64,000 bases of DNA from Natronosalvus vescus (GTDB lineage: Archaea > Halobacteriota > Halobacteria > Halobacteriales > Natrialbaceae). The DNA lies in assembly GCF_023973145.1 (NCBI RefSeq), contig NZ_CP099546.1, forward strand, positions 2,418,001-2,482,000, given 5' to 3'. The stretch's first letter is position 1. Each line of letters opens with the position of its first letter. The position numbers were made by a program, and so were the translations under genes. The notes under the pieces were generated by a model. The model worked only from the letters and a program-made list of their open reading frames with translations. It made no database searches and was not told the DNA's origin. Shown here in pieces: positions 1 through 8,602 of the stretch.

Positions 1-233
1 CCGGCCGTGATCGGGCCGACGATCGGTGCCCCGCCCGCGATACTCGAGTAGTGATGCCCCAACAACACCGGTTTCTTCGACGGGACGTACTCCTGGCCGT
101 CCTCGTACTTGTGCGCCGGTGTCTCCCTGTCAGCGTCGAGTTCGACGAACTGCGCAAGGTACCGTGAATACCCCACATAGCCGACAGTAAATGTAACCAG
201 TACTGCGGCAACGATCCATATCACCTGTGTCAT
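1..233 (-). CDS. cstA: Carbon starvation protein CstA, N-terminal part (cut by window edge)
   Basis: This is the first 77 codons of a CstA-family transporter, which imports peptides or pyruvate across the membrane during carbon limitation. The frame opens at an ATG at 233 with a hydrophobic first helix (ending near residue 22). It then runs into a charged loop and the family signature HHYSSIAGGAPIVGPITA at the window edge. The signature is very characteristic, so the family call is firm even though only the start is visible. The gene continues beyond base 1. An A/T-rich stretch at about 265-290 is the likely promoter. Confidence 0.85.
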   Translation of the reverse strand, partial: MTQVIWIVAAVLVTFTVGYVGYSRYLAQFVELDADRETPAHKYEDGQEYVPSKKPVLLGHHYSSIAGGAPIVGPITA

Positions 234-534
234 GCTACGTCTACCCACACCCAGTGCGTTCAAATGCCTTAATAGTTGTTTATTTTTCCGCGTTATTTCA
301 GCTGATATTGTGTAATACACCCCCTGCTTGAGTCAGGTTGCTTACTCGTTTGATGTGTTCCGAGTGGCAGTTCGCGGAGTAGCACCCTTCTCCCCGGCTT
401 CACTTCCCACTTCGTTTCGGCTACTCTGGTACGAACGCGAGCCTCGAGCGTGCTGCGGTAAAAATGAGTCTCTCGACGTCGGTATTCGAGACAAAACTGG
501 ACAACTGTAAAACTACTCTCTGAGAGCTGCGTAT
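234..534. other. Intergenic region between cstA and the aminotransferase gene
   Basis: No convincing gene is seen in these 301 bases. It contains the AT-rich promoter side of cstA (about 265-295). The rest is moderately GC-rich sequence upstream of cstA and downstream of the aminotransferase. Short reading frames here lack haloarchaeal codon bias. Confidence 0.5.
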
Positions 535-1608
535 TCAATTCAGCACTGCCTCGAGTGCGTCCATCGTTTGCTCGACGTGGTCGAGTCGGGCGTTGTGCCC
601 CATGTGCCCAACTCGAAGGATATCGTCCTCGAGTTCGCCGAGTCCCGTCGAAAGGAGGATCCCATGTTTCTCACGCACGCGCGCCTGGAGATCTGTGGCC
701 TGACCGGGCACGTCGAGTGCCGTTACCGTCGGCGAGGCCAACGCTTCGTCGGCGGGGTATACGTCGAGTCCGAGTTCCGTTGCCCGCTCGCGACACCGTT
801 CGGCGGCGACCTCGTGGCGTTCGTACACCGTTTCGAGCCCCTCCTCGAGCAACAGATCGGTCGCCGTATCGAGCGCGAGCAGGTTCGAGACGAGGTGGGT
901 ATAGGGGAACCACTCCTCCTCGAGGACGTCCCGCCAGGGCGCGAGGCTGGCGTAAAACGAGCGGGGCTCGACGGACTCGATGCGCTCCCAGGCGCGGTCG
1001 CTGATCGCACAGACGGTGAGTCCCGGCGGCGCGCTGAAACACTTCTGGGTCGCCCCCAGCGTGACGTCGATCAGGTCGGTCGGGACGGGTGTCCCCCCGA
1101 GGGAGGAGACCGCGTCGACGACGCTGATGACGTCGTGGTCGTCGAGGGCCTCGAGCACCGGCTCGAGATCGTTCAACGTTCCCGTCGGCGTCTCACAGTG
1201 TACCATCGTCGCGACCTCGTACTCACCGGACTCGAGTTCGTCCTCGACCGCCTCGAGGTCGATCGGCTCCCGCCAGTTGCCGCCACAGACAGTGGCCTCG
1301 CCGTCGTACAGCTCGACGAAGTCCGCGAATCCCTCACCGTAGAGACCGTTGGCGATACACAGCACGTCGTCACCGGGTGCGACCAGCGAGGCGACGGCGG
1401 CCTCGAGCCCGAGGATTCCCTCGCCACCGAGGATCGCGATGTCTCCCTCGCCGTAGAGTGGCTCGAGTTTCTCGGTGAGGTCGCGGTAGAACTCGACGAA
1501 TTCGGGTTCGACGTCGGGGTTCCAAGTCGGTTCGCTCATTCGTTCGCGGACGCGCGTGGGCACCGCCGTCGGGCCGGGCGTCATCCGAAGAAGGTCGTCC
1601 GTATCCAT
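535..1608 (-). CDS. Class V PLP-dependent aminotransferase (alanine/serine-glyoxylate type)
   Basis: The 357-residue protein matches the SgaA/AGXT class V aminotransferase family in length and motif order. The start MTPGPTAVPTRV is the family's substrate-binding N terminus. GGEGILGLEAAVASL binds the cofactor phosphate. VDAVSSLGG holds the aspartate that contacts the pyridine nitrogen. The PLP-binding lysine is in GATQKCFSAPPG. The family transfers amino groups between alanine, serine or aspartate and glyoxylate or pyruvate in the cytoplasm; the substrate cannot be told from the sequence. The gene stands alone on the minus strand with an ATG start at 1608. Confidence 0.88.
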   Translation of the reverse strand: MDTDDLLRMTPGPTAVPTRVRERMSEPTWNPDVEPEFVEFYRDLTEKLEPLYGEGDIAILGGEGILGLEAAVASLVAPGDDVLCIANGLYGEGFADFVELYDGEATVCGGNWREPIDLEAVEDELESGEYEVATMVHCETPTGTLNDLEPVLEALDDHDVISVVDAVSSLGGTPVPTDLIDVTLGATQKCFSAPPGLTVCAISDRAWERIESVEPRSFYASLAPWRDVLEEEWFPYTHLVSNLLALDTATDLLLEEGLETVYERHEVAAERCRERATELGLDVYPADEALASPTVTALDVPGQATDLQARVREKHGILLSTGLGELEDDILRVGHMGHNARLDHVEQTMDALEAVLN

Positions 1609-1723
1609 ACGCTACGAGAGACCGGCAGCGACAAAAGCAGCGGTGGTTACGGCGATTCGGTCGAGGCACGCGATCACCGGCGTCGCCGTGACCGTCACCG
1701 CCATCGTGACGCAATCATCATCG

Positions 1724-2389
1724 TCATCGTCGACGTCGCAACCGTCCCCGATAGAACGGGCTGGCGGGAAAGACACCCAGTCGAACGCGCTCGAGCTCGA
1801 GCACCTCGAAGGCCTCGTGGGCGACGAACAGGTCGACCGTCTCCCGGGTGACGTTACAGCCACCCGCCAGGTGGTTCCAGAGCGGGTTACAGAGGTCTTG
1901 CCCGCGCTCGCGCCAGCCGTCGGCCCGGACGTGCTCGAGGAACCGGAATTCGCCGCCGGGGCGGAGCACCCTGGCGACCTCCTCGAGGGCGGTTTCGGGA
2001 TCGGCGATGGTACAGAAGACGGCACTCGAGAGGACGACGTCGAAACTGGCGTCGGGATAGGGAAGTGCCTCGGCGCGCGCGTCGCGGATGTCCACGGAGA
2101 GGCCGACCTGCCGGGCCGTTTCGATTGCCTGTTTCCGCATCGTTTCGTCGGGTTCGACCGCGTGGTACTCGATCCCCTCGCCGCCGGTCGCCTCGAGGAC
2201 TGGTTCGAACATCCCGCCAGTGCCAGCGCCGACGTCGAGCACGCGTCCGGAGAGATCGGCGGCGAGGTACTCGCGGTGAGGTGCAAACAGCCACTCCATC
2301 GGCGTCATCGCGCCGTACAATCGGGAGACCCAGGGGTGGTCGATCTCGTCGGTGTCGGCCGCTGGCTGGTTCGGCGTGTTTCGGGACAT
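1724..2389 (-). CDS. Class I SAM-dependent methyltransferase
   Basis: This is a 221-residue cytoplasmic methyltransferase of the UbiE/Methyltransf_11 type. Motif I is VLDVGAGTGG (about residues 50-59). The acidic residue at the end of strand 2 is in HAVEPDE, and motif IV is FDVVLSSAVFCTIADP. A conserved LRPGGEFRFLEHVRADG segment follows, typical of members acting on small hydrophobic molecules or lipids. The reading frame is open far upstream (to about 3295), but that part lies antisense to the HAD gene. The ATG at 2389 (MSRNTPNQPA) is therefore chosen. The substrate is unknown. Confidence 0.85.
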   Translation of the reverse strand: MSRNTPNQPAADTDEIDHPWVSRLYGAMTPMEWLFAPHREYLAADLSGRVLDVGAGTGGMFEPVLEATGGEGIEYHAVEPDETMRKQAIETARQVGLSVDIRDARAEALPYPDASFDVVLSSAVFCTIADPETALEEVARVLRPGGEFRFLEHVRADGWRERGQDLCNPLWNHLAGGCNVTRETVDLFVAHEAFEVLELERVRLGVFPASPFYRGRLRRRR

Positions 2390-2497
2390 TCGTGGATCGT
2401 GGCCCGTATCTACACCCGCGAGCCAGGTAGCCGTTGGGGGTGGGTCGCGCGTCTCGAGACCGAAACGATCATCGGCCTGGCCGAAACACGTCAGGAA

Positions 2498-3160
2498 GTG
2501 ACCACGTACGACACCGTGTTGTTCGACAGTGACGGGGTACTCGTGACCCCGCCGCCGGCGGAGACGCAGGCAACGGCCACGCGCGATGCGTTTGCGGCGA
2601 TGGGCGTCGACGACGTCGATTCCGGTGTGATCGACGAGCTCGTCGCTGGAGTCTCTCCCGACCGGGTTCGGGAGCTCTGTGGGCGGTACGACCTCGAGCC
2701 CGACCGCTTCTGGACGACCTGGGAGGATCACGACGAGCGATCCCAGTTCGAGCAGTTCAGAGCCGGGCGTCGCGACTGCTACGACGACCTCGAGGCGATC
2801 GACGCCATCGCGCAGCCGTGTGGCGTCGTCAGCAACAACCACCACAGCACGATCGAGTTCGTCCTCGAGCACTTCGACCTCGAGCCCTGGTTCGATCGGT
2901 ACTACGGGCGGCCGAAGACCCTCGAGAGTCTGTCGCTCCAGAAACCCAACACCCACTACCTCGAGCGCGCGCTCGCGGACTTCGAGGCGACGAACGCGTT
3001 GTACATCGGCGACAGCGAGCACGACGTGACCGCGGCCCACGACGCGGGCATGGATTCGGCGTTCGTCCGGCGGCCCCACACCGCGGACGTTTCGCTGGCC
3101 GTCGAGCCGACGTACGACGTCGACGGGTTGCTCGAGGTGGCGTCGATCGTCGCCGAGTGA
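2498..3160 (+). CDS. HAD-superfamily phosphatase (phosphoglycolate phosphatase-like)
   Basis: The 220-residue protein shows all four HAD motifs. FDSDGV near residues 8-13 carries the nucleophilic Asp and acid/base Asp. GVVSNNHH carries motif II. A lysine in SLQKPNTHY is motif III, and IGDSEHDVTAAHDAGM is motif IV. A helical cap lies between motifs I and II (subclass I). Members hydrolyse small phosphorylated metabolites; the substrate is not predictable here. The frame is open upstream over the antisense methyltransferase, so the GTG at 2498, directly before TTYDTVLFDSDG, is taken as the start. It is divergently oriented to the methyltransferase. Confidence 0.86.
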   Translation: MTTYDTVLFDSDGVLVTPPPAETQATATRDAFAAMGVDDVDSGVIDELVAGVSPDRVRELCGRYDLEPDRFWTTWEDHDERSQFEQFRAGRRDCYDDLEAIDAIAQPCGVVSNNHHSTIEFVLEHFDLEPWFDRYYGRPKTLESLSLQKPNTHYLERALADFEATNALYIGDSEHDVTAAHDAGMDSAFVRRPHTADVSLAVEPTYDVDGLLEVASIVAE

Positions 3161-3281
3161 GTCGGTCTGGCATCGTTTCGGTGTGTCTGTCGGGATGACC
3201 ATCTTCCTCGAGTGACCTCCATCCAGGTTTTCAGGGGGATTGAAGTCCCCCCTATCCCCTCGTAGTGGTGGGGTGATCGCC

Positions 3282-3425
3282 ATGCGCGACCACAACCGCG
3301 TTGTGGCCGTGTGTGATCGCTGCGAGGCAGCCTACGCAGCGAAACAACTCGTGAACGGACGCATTCGCCCAATTGGGACAGATACCTGTTCCTGCGGATG
3401 TACGCAGTTCCGAGCCATCAGGTGA
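3282..3425 (+). CDS. Short zinc-ribbon protein
   Basis: This is a 47-residue protein with two cysteine pairs, CDRC near residue 10 and a CSCGC cluster near residue 38, spaced as in a zinc ribbon. No function can be assigned. It lies between the HAD gene and the left boundary of the provirus. The ATG at 3282 begins MRDHNRVVAV; an in-frame ATG 14 codons upstream is possible but adds a low-quality leader. Short zinc ribbons are common in haloarchaea, so it is plausible but not certain. Confidence 0.5.
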   Translation: MRDHNRVVAVCDRCEAAYAAKQLVNGRIRPIGTDTCSCGCTQFRAIR

Positions 3426-3521
3426 ATCGCTTCGCCGCAACTACTGCGAACGCCCTTTTACGCGTCGACAGTTCGGGTAGCGACGGTTCGGTTTTCACTC
3501 TGCTCGAGATACGCGTGCACA

Positions 3522-3634
3522 TTTCGCCCCTGTTCGACCAAAAGTGAATCTGCCGGTAGAGGTCGCATTACCTCCGTATACATAGGAATTCCTCTCTGCT
3601 ACAAAACGGCTGGATAGGAAGTCCGCTCTCCCCG
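3522..3634. repeat. attL: left attachment-site repeat of the provirus
   Basis: The 113-bp segment matches 21743-21855. The last 96 bp (3539-3634 against 21760-21855) are identical, and two mismatches lie before that. Its final 12 bases copy the 3' end of the tRNA-Tyr gene (acceptor strand and part of the T stem). The integrase gene ends 54 bp inside it. The repeat is much longer than the tRNA overlap and includes about 100 bp of tRNA downstream sequence. Confidence 0.92.
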
Positions 3635-3688
3635 TATGGGCGTTCGTTGAGGTCGATGCCGTCTGTCGATAAACTTGGTGTATTCCGA

Positions 3689-4726
3689 TCATAGTTCAAT
3701 AAACCTCCGTCGCTGCTCCGCTTTTTGGCGCTCGCTGCGCCGGTCGTAGTGCTTGTCAAGAATCTCCTCGCTCGCGTTCATCCGATCGGCGACGAGCGTT
3801 CGATCCTCGTCTGCCAACCGGTGAGCGGTTACCCGACCGCTCCGAACGTCATGCGGTGATCGAGCCGACGGGCACCTGCTCATCTTCCCGTTGGACGTGT
3901 ACTCGCAGGTGTCGACGTCCTTTTCGTGAGGACACTCCACACCGCGCCAGCACGGCCGAGTTACCCGGTACAGCGTGTCACGACACGCCGAAATGGAAAC
4001 CCGGCCGAATCTCGTCGTCACGAGCGGTGCGCGTCCATACTCGTCGGTCACGCTCTCTCGAGGCCCGTTGATGTAATCGTCGAGGACTCCCGCGACGTGT
4101 GCGCCGATGGCGTTCCATCGCTCCCCGTTCTCCTTGTTCTTGAGCGGCGTATCGCTCTCCGGTCGGTGAACGAAATGAATCGCCGGGCCGTCCGCTCGAG
4201 GGCGATCGCCCTCGAGGTCGACGTCACCGATGTCGAGCGCGCGGAGTTCCCCGACTCGGCACCCGGTGTGCCATAGTAAGAGGACAATCACGTGACGACG
4301 ACTCGCGTATTCGTATTGCTCGAGCCAATCGAGGATTTCAATCGCTCGGTCAGGATCGAGCGTCGAAGCGCTCACGTCGTCGCCGTCGCTTCGAGGCAGC
4401 GGCACCTGGTCGTACAGGCTTTCTCGAACCGCGTCGATCTCACCACAGAACCGAAGGAACGCGCGCATCGTCGCCATTTCGCCGCGGAGAGTGACGTTCT
4501 TCAGTTCCTGGCCGGAGTAGCCGCCTTCGCGTCGCCAGACACGGTAGGCGTACATATCGCGACCGGACAGCTCGTTGAGGTTCGCAATTCCCTCCTCGTC
4601 ACACCACATCACGAACGCGCGAAGACGGTAGGTTTGCGCTTCCATGGTGTTTTCAGCGGCGTCGTCGCGGGCCTCGAGGTACAGATCGACTGCCTCGCTC
4701 GGGCTGATCGGCTCGAGACCGCTCAC
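3689..4726 (-). CDS. int: Tyrosine integrase of the provirus
   Basis: The 345-residue tyrosine recombinase would insert and excise the viral genome at tRNA-Tyr. The N-terminal part (about residues 8-110) looks like a SAM-like core-binding domain. The catalytic domain shows Arg157 in HTGCRVGE, an H-x-x-R-like box in SPHDVRSGRVTAHRL, and the nucleophile Tyr327 in LDKHYDRRSE. The C terminus abuts attL, the usual place for such a gene. The GTG start overlaps the stop of the gene before it (GTGA), so it is the last gene of a five-gene minus-strand operon beginning at 5753. A CxxxxC pair in the PCWRGVECPHEKDVDTCEY region suggests a zinc-binding insert, as seen in other haloarchaeal integrases. Confidence 0.93.
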   Translation of the reverse strand: MSGLEPISPSEAVDLYLEARDDAAENTMEAQTYRLRAFVMWCDEEGIANLNELSGRDMYAYRVWRREGGYSGQELKNVTLRGEMATMRAFLRFCGEIDAVRESLYDQVPLPRSDGDDVSASTLDPDRAIEILDWLEQYEYASRRHVIVLLLWHTGCRVGELRALDIGDVDLEGDRPRADGPAIHFVHRPESDTPLKNKENGERWNAIGAHVAGVLDDYINGPRESVTDEYGRAPLVTTRFGRVSISACRDTLYRVTRPCWRGVECPHEKDVDTCEYTSNGKMSRCPSARSPHDVRSGRVTAHRLADEDRTLVADRMNASEEILDKHYDRRSERQKAEQRRRFIEL

Positions 4727-4962
4727 GGTGAACTCGCCTCCGCCCGACCGGTTTCGACGAGTTCCGTGCGTTCGTCCTCGTCGAGTCGTTCGGCGATGAG
4801 TTCGACCATCCAGGCGGCATCGGCTCGGCGCGCTGGCCCAAGCCCACAGCCCACACTCTTGACGGCCTCTGTCGACGTCTTCTCATCGGCGAGAAACGTC
4901 GGGAGTGCCGCCCGGGCGACGTCCGTGACTCGTGCCCAGTAAAACCGCTCGTGCTCAGTCAT
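4723..4962 (-). CDS. Small provirus protein upstream of integrase, unknown function
   Basis: This is a 79-residue acidic, mostly helical protein starting MTEHERFYWARV at an ATG (4962). The start overlaps the stop of the preceding gene by a few bases, and its own stop overlaps the integrase start. That tight coupling supports the start choice over a longer frame reaching 5088. No family is recognised. Co-transcription with the integrase suggests a role in integration control, but that is only inference. Confidence 0.65.
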   Translation of the reverse strand: MTEHERFYWARVTDVARAALPTFLADEKTSTEAVKSVGCGLGPARRADAAWMVELIAERLDEDERTELVETGRAEASSP

Positions 4963-5245
4963 CGGATTCACCCCAGTTGTCGGCGCGTCCCCAGGTAGCG
5001 CTGTAGTCGCGGTCACCGTCTTCGAGCTGGTCGCGCTCGAAAAGCCGGTCTTGAATCCACGTCTGCAGGGCTGTTCCCGACCGATCACGGGGCGGCCCCT
5101 CCGGACAGTGGTGTTGATCGACTCGAGCCGACAGGTCGTCCATGCCGGCGACGATCTCGACGAGTACCGCGTTCTGGTAGCGGAGTTCGGTGGCGATCGC
5201 TTCGAGGGCGTCGGCCTGGCGCTCGAGGGCTCGATCGTCGCTCAT
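4955..5245 (-). CDS. Small coiled-coil provirus protein
   Basis: This is a 96-residue protein whose first 45 residues form a clear amphipathic helix with heptad-like spacing (from MSDDRALERQADALEAI on). It is followed by an acidic, Trp-containing tail. The ATG at 5245 overlaps the stop of the upstream gene at 5242, and its own stop overlaps the next start. No enzymatic motif is seen. It is the third gene of the integrase operon. Confidence 0.65.
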   Translation of the reverse strand: MSDDRALERQADALEAIATELRYQNAVLVEIVAGMDDLSARVDQHHCPEGPPRDRSGTALQTWIQDRLFERDQLEDGDRDYSATWGRADNWGESDD

Positions 5246-5496
5246 GCGGCACCCTCTTCGAGCGTGGTTTGATCGTCGTCGAGAGCGGCCCGGTCGCGAA
5301 CGGTTTCGCCCGATGGTTGTACACCGCGCAGATCTTCAGCCCAATCCTCGAGCCGTTCGCGAACCTGCTCGACTTTGTGATCCAGTTCGTCGACACTCGC
5401 TGCGGAAACTTTCGCACGGATCTTGTCGCGGTCGTCCGTGCTGGTTCCCCGCGTGAGTTCGACTGTGATCTCGAGGGAATCGTTTTCGTCGCTCAC
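5242..5496 (-). CDS. Small acidic provirus protein with C-terminal coiled coil
   Basis: The 84-residue protein begins with a beta-rich segment (SLEITVELTRGTSTDD). A charged helix follows (about residues 30-58, VDELDHKVEQVRERLEDWAE) that could dimerise. The GTG start at 5496 overlaps the stop of the zinc protein gene (GTGA). No family is recognised. It belongs to the tightly packed integrase operon. Confidence 0.62.
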   Translation of the reverse strand: MSDENDSLEITVELTRGTSTDDRDKIRAKVSAASVDELDHKVEQVRERLEDWAEDLRGVQPSGETVRDRAALDDDQTTLEEGAA

Positions 5497-5753
5497 GCGT
5501 GACCACCTCCGTTTTCGGGCGTTTCATCGACCTCTCCCGGTGAAAGGATAAGCTCAGACCGGGAGACCATTTCGCCGGTCTTGCGATCGTGCAGCTCGTC
5601 AAACTCGGGATCGACGTCGGCCCAGTTGCTCGCGCATTGCTGGCACCAGAAGTGGAAGTTCGTCGGCTCCCACGATCGGTGCCCACGCGGGCACACGTAC
5701 CGCCATCGATCCGTGCGATCCGCTAAGCGGATCTCCTGCTTATTCGAAGGCAT
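5493..5753 (-). CDS. Zinc-binding provirus protein, first gene of the integrase operon
   Basis: This is an 86-residue protein with CPRGH near residue 22 and CQQC near residue 39, forming a zinc-ribbon-like site, then an acidic tail. The frame is open far upstream, but the ATG at 5753 (MPSNKQEIRL) is preferred. A TATA box on the minus strand (5776-5782) lies 23-29 bp before it, as expected for a leaderless haloarchaeal gene. It probably binds nucleic acid or protein; no precise function is known. Confidence 0.7.
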   Translation of the reverse strand: MPSNKQEIRLADRTDRWRYVCPRGHRSWEPTNFHFWCQQCASNWADVDPEFDELHDRKTGEMVSRSELILSPGEVDETPENGGGHA

Positions 5754-5775
5754 CAGCCGGACAGATGGCCGGGGG

Positions 5776-5782
5776 TATAAAA
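5776..5782 (-). promoter_or_regulatory. TATA box of the integrase operon
   Basis: The sequence reads TTTTATA on the minus strand. It lies 23-29 bp before the ATG at 5753, the normal spacing for a leaderless haloarchaeal transcript. It would drive the five overlapping genes ending with the integrase. Confidence 0.6.
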
Positions 5783-6029
5783 GCGGTCGGCCAAATGCCC
5801 GTAGTGAAAGTGAAAGTGATTGTCGTCGCTGTCGATACGTCACCGCTCGAGCGGGAGAGTTAACCCCCCGCAGGTTGCGTCTTTGCATGGTTTCCGTACC
5901 TGGATTACGGAGGCCAGCGAACCGGTGGCCCAAACACCGGGTTCGCAGCTTTTCAGGAACCCGACCAGCCAGCGGCGGGTTCGTCTGGCGTCCGTTGCTC
6001 CCCTCGAGACACCACATCCACTTATAGGT
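5783..6029. other. Non-coding part of the integrase-repressor divergent region
   Basis: Together with the TATA box and operator entries, this covers the gap 5754-6121. No gene is supported. The one long frame crossing it is an upstream extension of the zinc protein, with poor composition. The sequence 5880-5990 is GC-rich with short local inverted repeats (for example ACCGGTGG and CACCGGGT near 5919-5942) but nothing diagnostic. Confidence 0.4.
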
Positions 6030-6045
6030 TAGCGTATTTACGCTA
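6030..6045. promoter_or_regulatory. Perfect 16-bp palindrome, likely operator of the repressor gene
   Basis: TAGCGTA-TT-TACGCTA is a perfect inverted repeat. It sits just downstream of a TATA-like CTTATAG (6021-6027) and before the expected start of the plus-strand transcript near 6050. A bound protein there would block transcription. The adjacent winged-helix gene (6122-6391) is the obvious candidate ligand, giving autoregulation and lysogeny control. The role is inferred from position and symmetry. Confidence 0.6.
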
Positions 6046-6059
6046 CTAATATAGCTCAT

Positions 6060-6146
6060 ATGAATCACACTATCAGCGAAACGACCGGAGTTAAACCGTC
6101 TGAGTGGGATGGACGGACTGAATGCGTCCCAGGCCCGAGTGGATGA
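6060..6146 (+). CDS. Possible 28-residue leader peptide
   Basis: An ATG at 6060 opens a 28-codon frame (MNHTISETTGVKPSEWDGRT...) that ends inside the following repressor gene in another frame. It lies at the start of the predicted repressor mRNA and would be the first start codon met by a ribosome. It may be a leader ORF that tunes repressor translation, or it may be chance. No homology is recognised. Confidence 0.25.
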   Translation: MNHTISETTGVKPSEWDGRTECVPGPSG

Positions 6147-6391
6147 GTTTGAAAGACGGACTGATCCTCGAGTTCCTCGCTGAACACGATCTCGAGCTTC
6201 CGGCAAAGCCGTTGTACAAGAATCTCAACCGCCACGGCCACAAAATTGGGTATTCGACCGTTCGCCAGCGGCTAAACGAGTTGGAGGCACACGGGCTGAT
6301 TCAGCGCGTCGGCGAGGGTGGGTACTACGAGATCTCGGACAAAGGACGGGCGTGGATAGCGGGCGACCTCGAGGCCGACGACCTCGAGTAG
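6122..6391 (+). CDS. Winged-helix repressor-like protein (PhiH1-repressor type)
   Basis: The 89-residue protein is a single winged helix-turn-helix. The recognition region is YSTVRQRLNELEAHGLIQRVGEGGYYEISDKGRAWI, and an N-terminal helix contains LKDGLILEFLAEHDLELPAK. This layout is that of haloarchaeal phage PhiH1 repressor-like proteins. It is transcribed divergently from the integrase operon and sits just downstream of a perfect palindrome (6030-6045). It is therefore the best candidate for the lysogeny repressor. DNA binding is inferred from the fold. Confidence 0.75.
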   Translation: MRPRPEWMSLKDGLILEFLAEHDLELPAKPLYKNLNRHGHKIGYSTVRQRLNELEAHGLIQRVGEGGYYEISDKGRAWIAGDLEADDLE

Positions 6392-7186
6392 CTACCGAAC
6401 GGTACCAAGTTCTCGAGCAGCAGCTGCAGAAATAGTGAAGCCGCGATCTTCGGCGGTCACCCGTTCGCCGGTGACGTCGGCGATCAACGATGCCATCTGT
6501 TCGTGGTAGGATCTGTTCCGATTTTCGTGTACCTGGAGCGTGGCTTTCGTTTCGAACTCTCGTGCTCGATTTTCGAGGTAGCAGACGACGAACAGCCGTT
6601 TCACATCGTCAGGGGCACCGTCGAGGTAGCCGGGCAACTCGAGGCGTTGTTCAGCTTTTGGGCCGAGCGGTGCCCCGAGCGTAACCAGCACGCGCCCGAG
6701 AACGGTTCCGTGGGCTGATGGGCGGGCTTCCGTCGCCCGGCCCTGTTCGGTTTCGCGGATGATTTTGTATTCTACGCCGACCAGGTCGAGGGCGTCGAAG
6801 ACGTGAGAATCCTCGCCGCGGTGGTTGATGGTGAACGATGGGCTGTAGGTCTCTTTGGCGATCGAACCGCCGGAGAATACGTCGGCGACGAGTGCGTTCA
6901 AGCCGTTGAAAACCGGATCGTCGTAGGTGAGATCGAGCCAGCCGTTTGCTCGAGCGCGGTCGATACAGCGGACGACGTCGGGTTTGCCACCGTCGTCGAT
7001 CCAGGTTCGAAGGCGAGAGCGTGGTAGCTCGAGGGCCGATGCCGTGGCACCTGACCCGACATCGTGTCTCGAGGAGTATCTGGTGGCCTCGCGGTACTGT
7101 TGGACGGCTTCCCAGGCGTTAGGATAGCTGCCGCCGTCGAAGGTGCGCGCGAGTTCTCGATCGGTGACGAACACGCGATCACTCAT
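6392..7186 (-). CDS. Provirus protein, possibly DNA-binding or LAGLIDADG-like
   Basis: This 264-residue protein ends immediately after the repressor gene on the opposite strand. Its N-terminal half carries a helix-turn-helix-like stretch (residues about 45-75, SALELPRSRLRTWIDDGGKPDV). Similar arrangements occur before homing-endonuclease-like domains in haloarchaeal elements. The C-terminal segment LPGYLDGAPDDVKRLFVV weakly resembles a LAGLIDADG helix followed by its fold. Neither call is secure. Base composition fits the GC-rich viral core rather than the AT-rich cargo that follows. ATG start at 7186. Confidence 0.6.
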   Translation of the reverse strand: MSDRVFVTDRELARTFDGGSYPNAWEAVQQYREATRYSSRHDVGSGATASALELPRSRLRTWIDDGGKPDVVRCIDRARANGWLDLTYDDPVFNGLNALVADVFSGGSIAKETYSPSFTINHRGEDSHVFDALDLVGVEYKIIRETEQGRATEARPSAHGTVLGRVLVTLGAPLGPKAEQRLELPGYLDGAPDDVKRLFVVCYLENRAREFETKATLQVHENRNRSYHEQMASLIADVTGERVTAEDRGFTISAAAARELGTVR

Positions 7187-7526
7187 TGGTAGGAGTAGGT
7201 GGGGCAGTGGGTATCACGATTTGGGTTTCCGGCGACGATTTCGGAAATCGATGGACGTGGTGGCTTCAAGGCACCGCTGTAAGACTTCTATGGGTGGCTG
7301 ATTATCAGTTTTGAAAGTGGTTCAGTTGTGGTGACAGTCATTTCTTTAGACCTAGCCATAGCCTTTATTATACAGGCCTGAGGTTCGACTATCAGCATCC
7401 GATGTGTACGTGAGAAACTGACGGTGGAGGTTGGTGCGGTAGCATCCCCCGACCCCATCCGTCGCTTGGAGGATTCGGCCTCCACACAATAAGGGTTCTC
7501 ATCGTTCACAGGTGCTGTGAAATACT
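7187..7526. other. Intergenic region before the pilin genes
   Basis: This 340-bp stretch separates the minus-strand gene from the first pilin. It marks the change from GC-rich viral DNA to AT-richer cargo. A minus-strand frame (7288-7509) exists but has no recognisable domain or good composition. No clear promoter could be picked for the pilins; AT-rich patches lie around 7300-7370. Confidence 0.4.
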
Positions 7527-8437
<911 letters not shown>

Positions 8438-8466
8438 GAAAACACCTAGCTAATCCACTTTTTATA

Positions 8467-8498
8467 TTCTTTGTCCGATAACGTCTAAATCTCGGACG
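8467..8498. repeat. Recombination-site-like 32-bp repeat, copy 1
   Basis: Together with 9129-9160 this is a direct repeat of 32 bp. The left 16 and right 11 bases are identical and the 5-base centre differs (GTCTA here, ACCCG in the other). The arms contain the inverted pair GTCCGA and TCGGAC. Identical arms around a variable centre are what a tyrosine recombinase core site looks like. It lies just after the pilin genes. Confidence 0.75.
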
Positions 8499-8602
8499 AT
8501 TAAACGTCTCTGTCTGGGTGAAACAAGCCAAACAATATTCTCGATTCGTTGGGTTCGGTAGCTCAGATTTACGTTACGCTCAAATTAAATAGTGATATCA
8601 CA

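Noticed and set aside
3522-3634. Left repeat considered as a second, truncated tRNA-Tyr gene
   Set aside because: Only the last 12 bases of the tRNA are present; the anticodon and D arms are missing, so it is only an attachment-site scar.
7288-7509. 73-codon minus-strand frame before the pilins
   Set aside because: No domain, unusual composition and no promoter support; left as intergenic.
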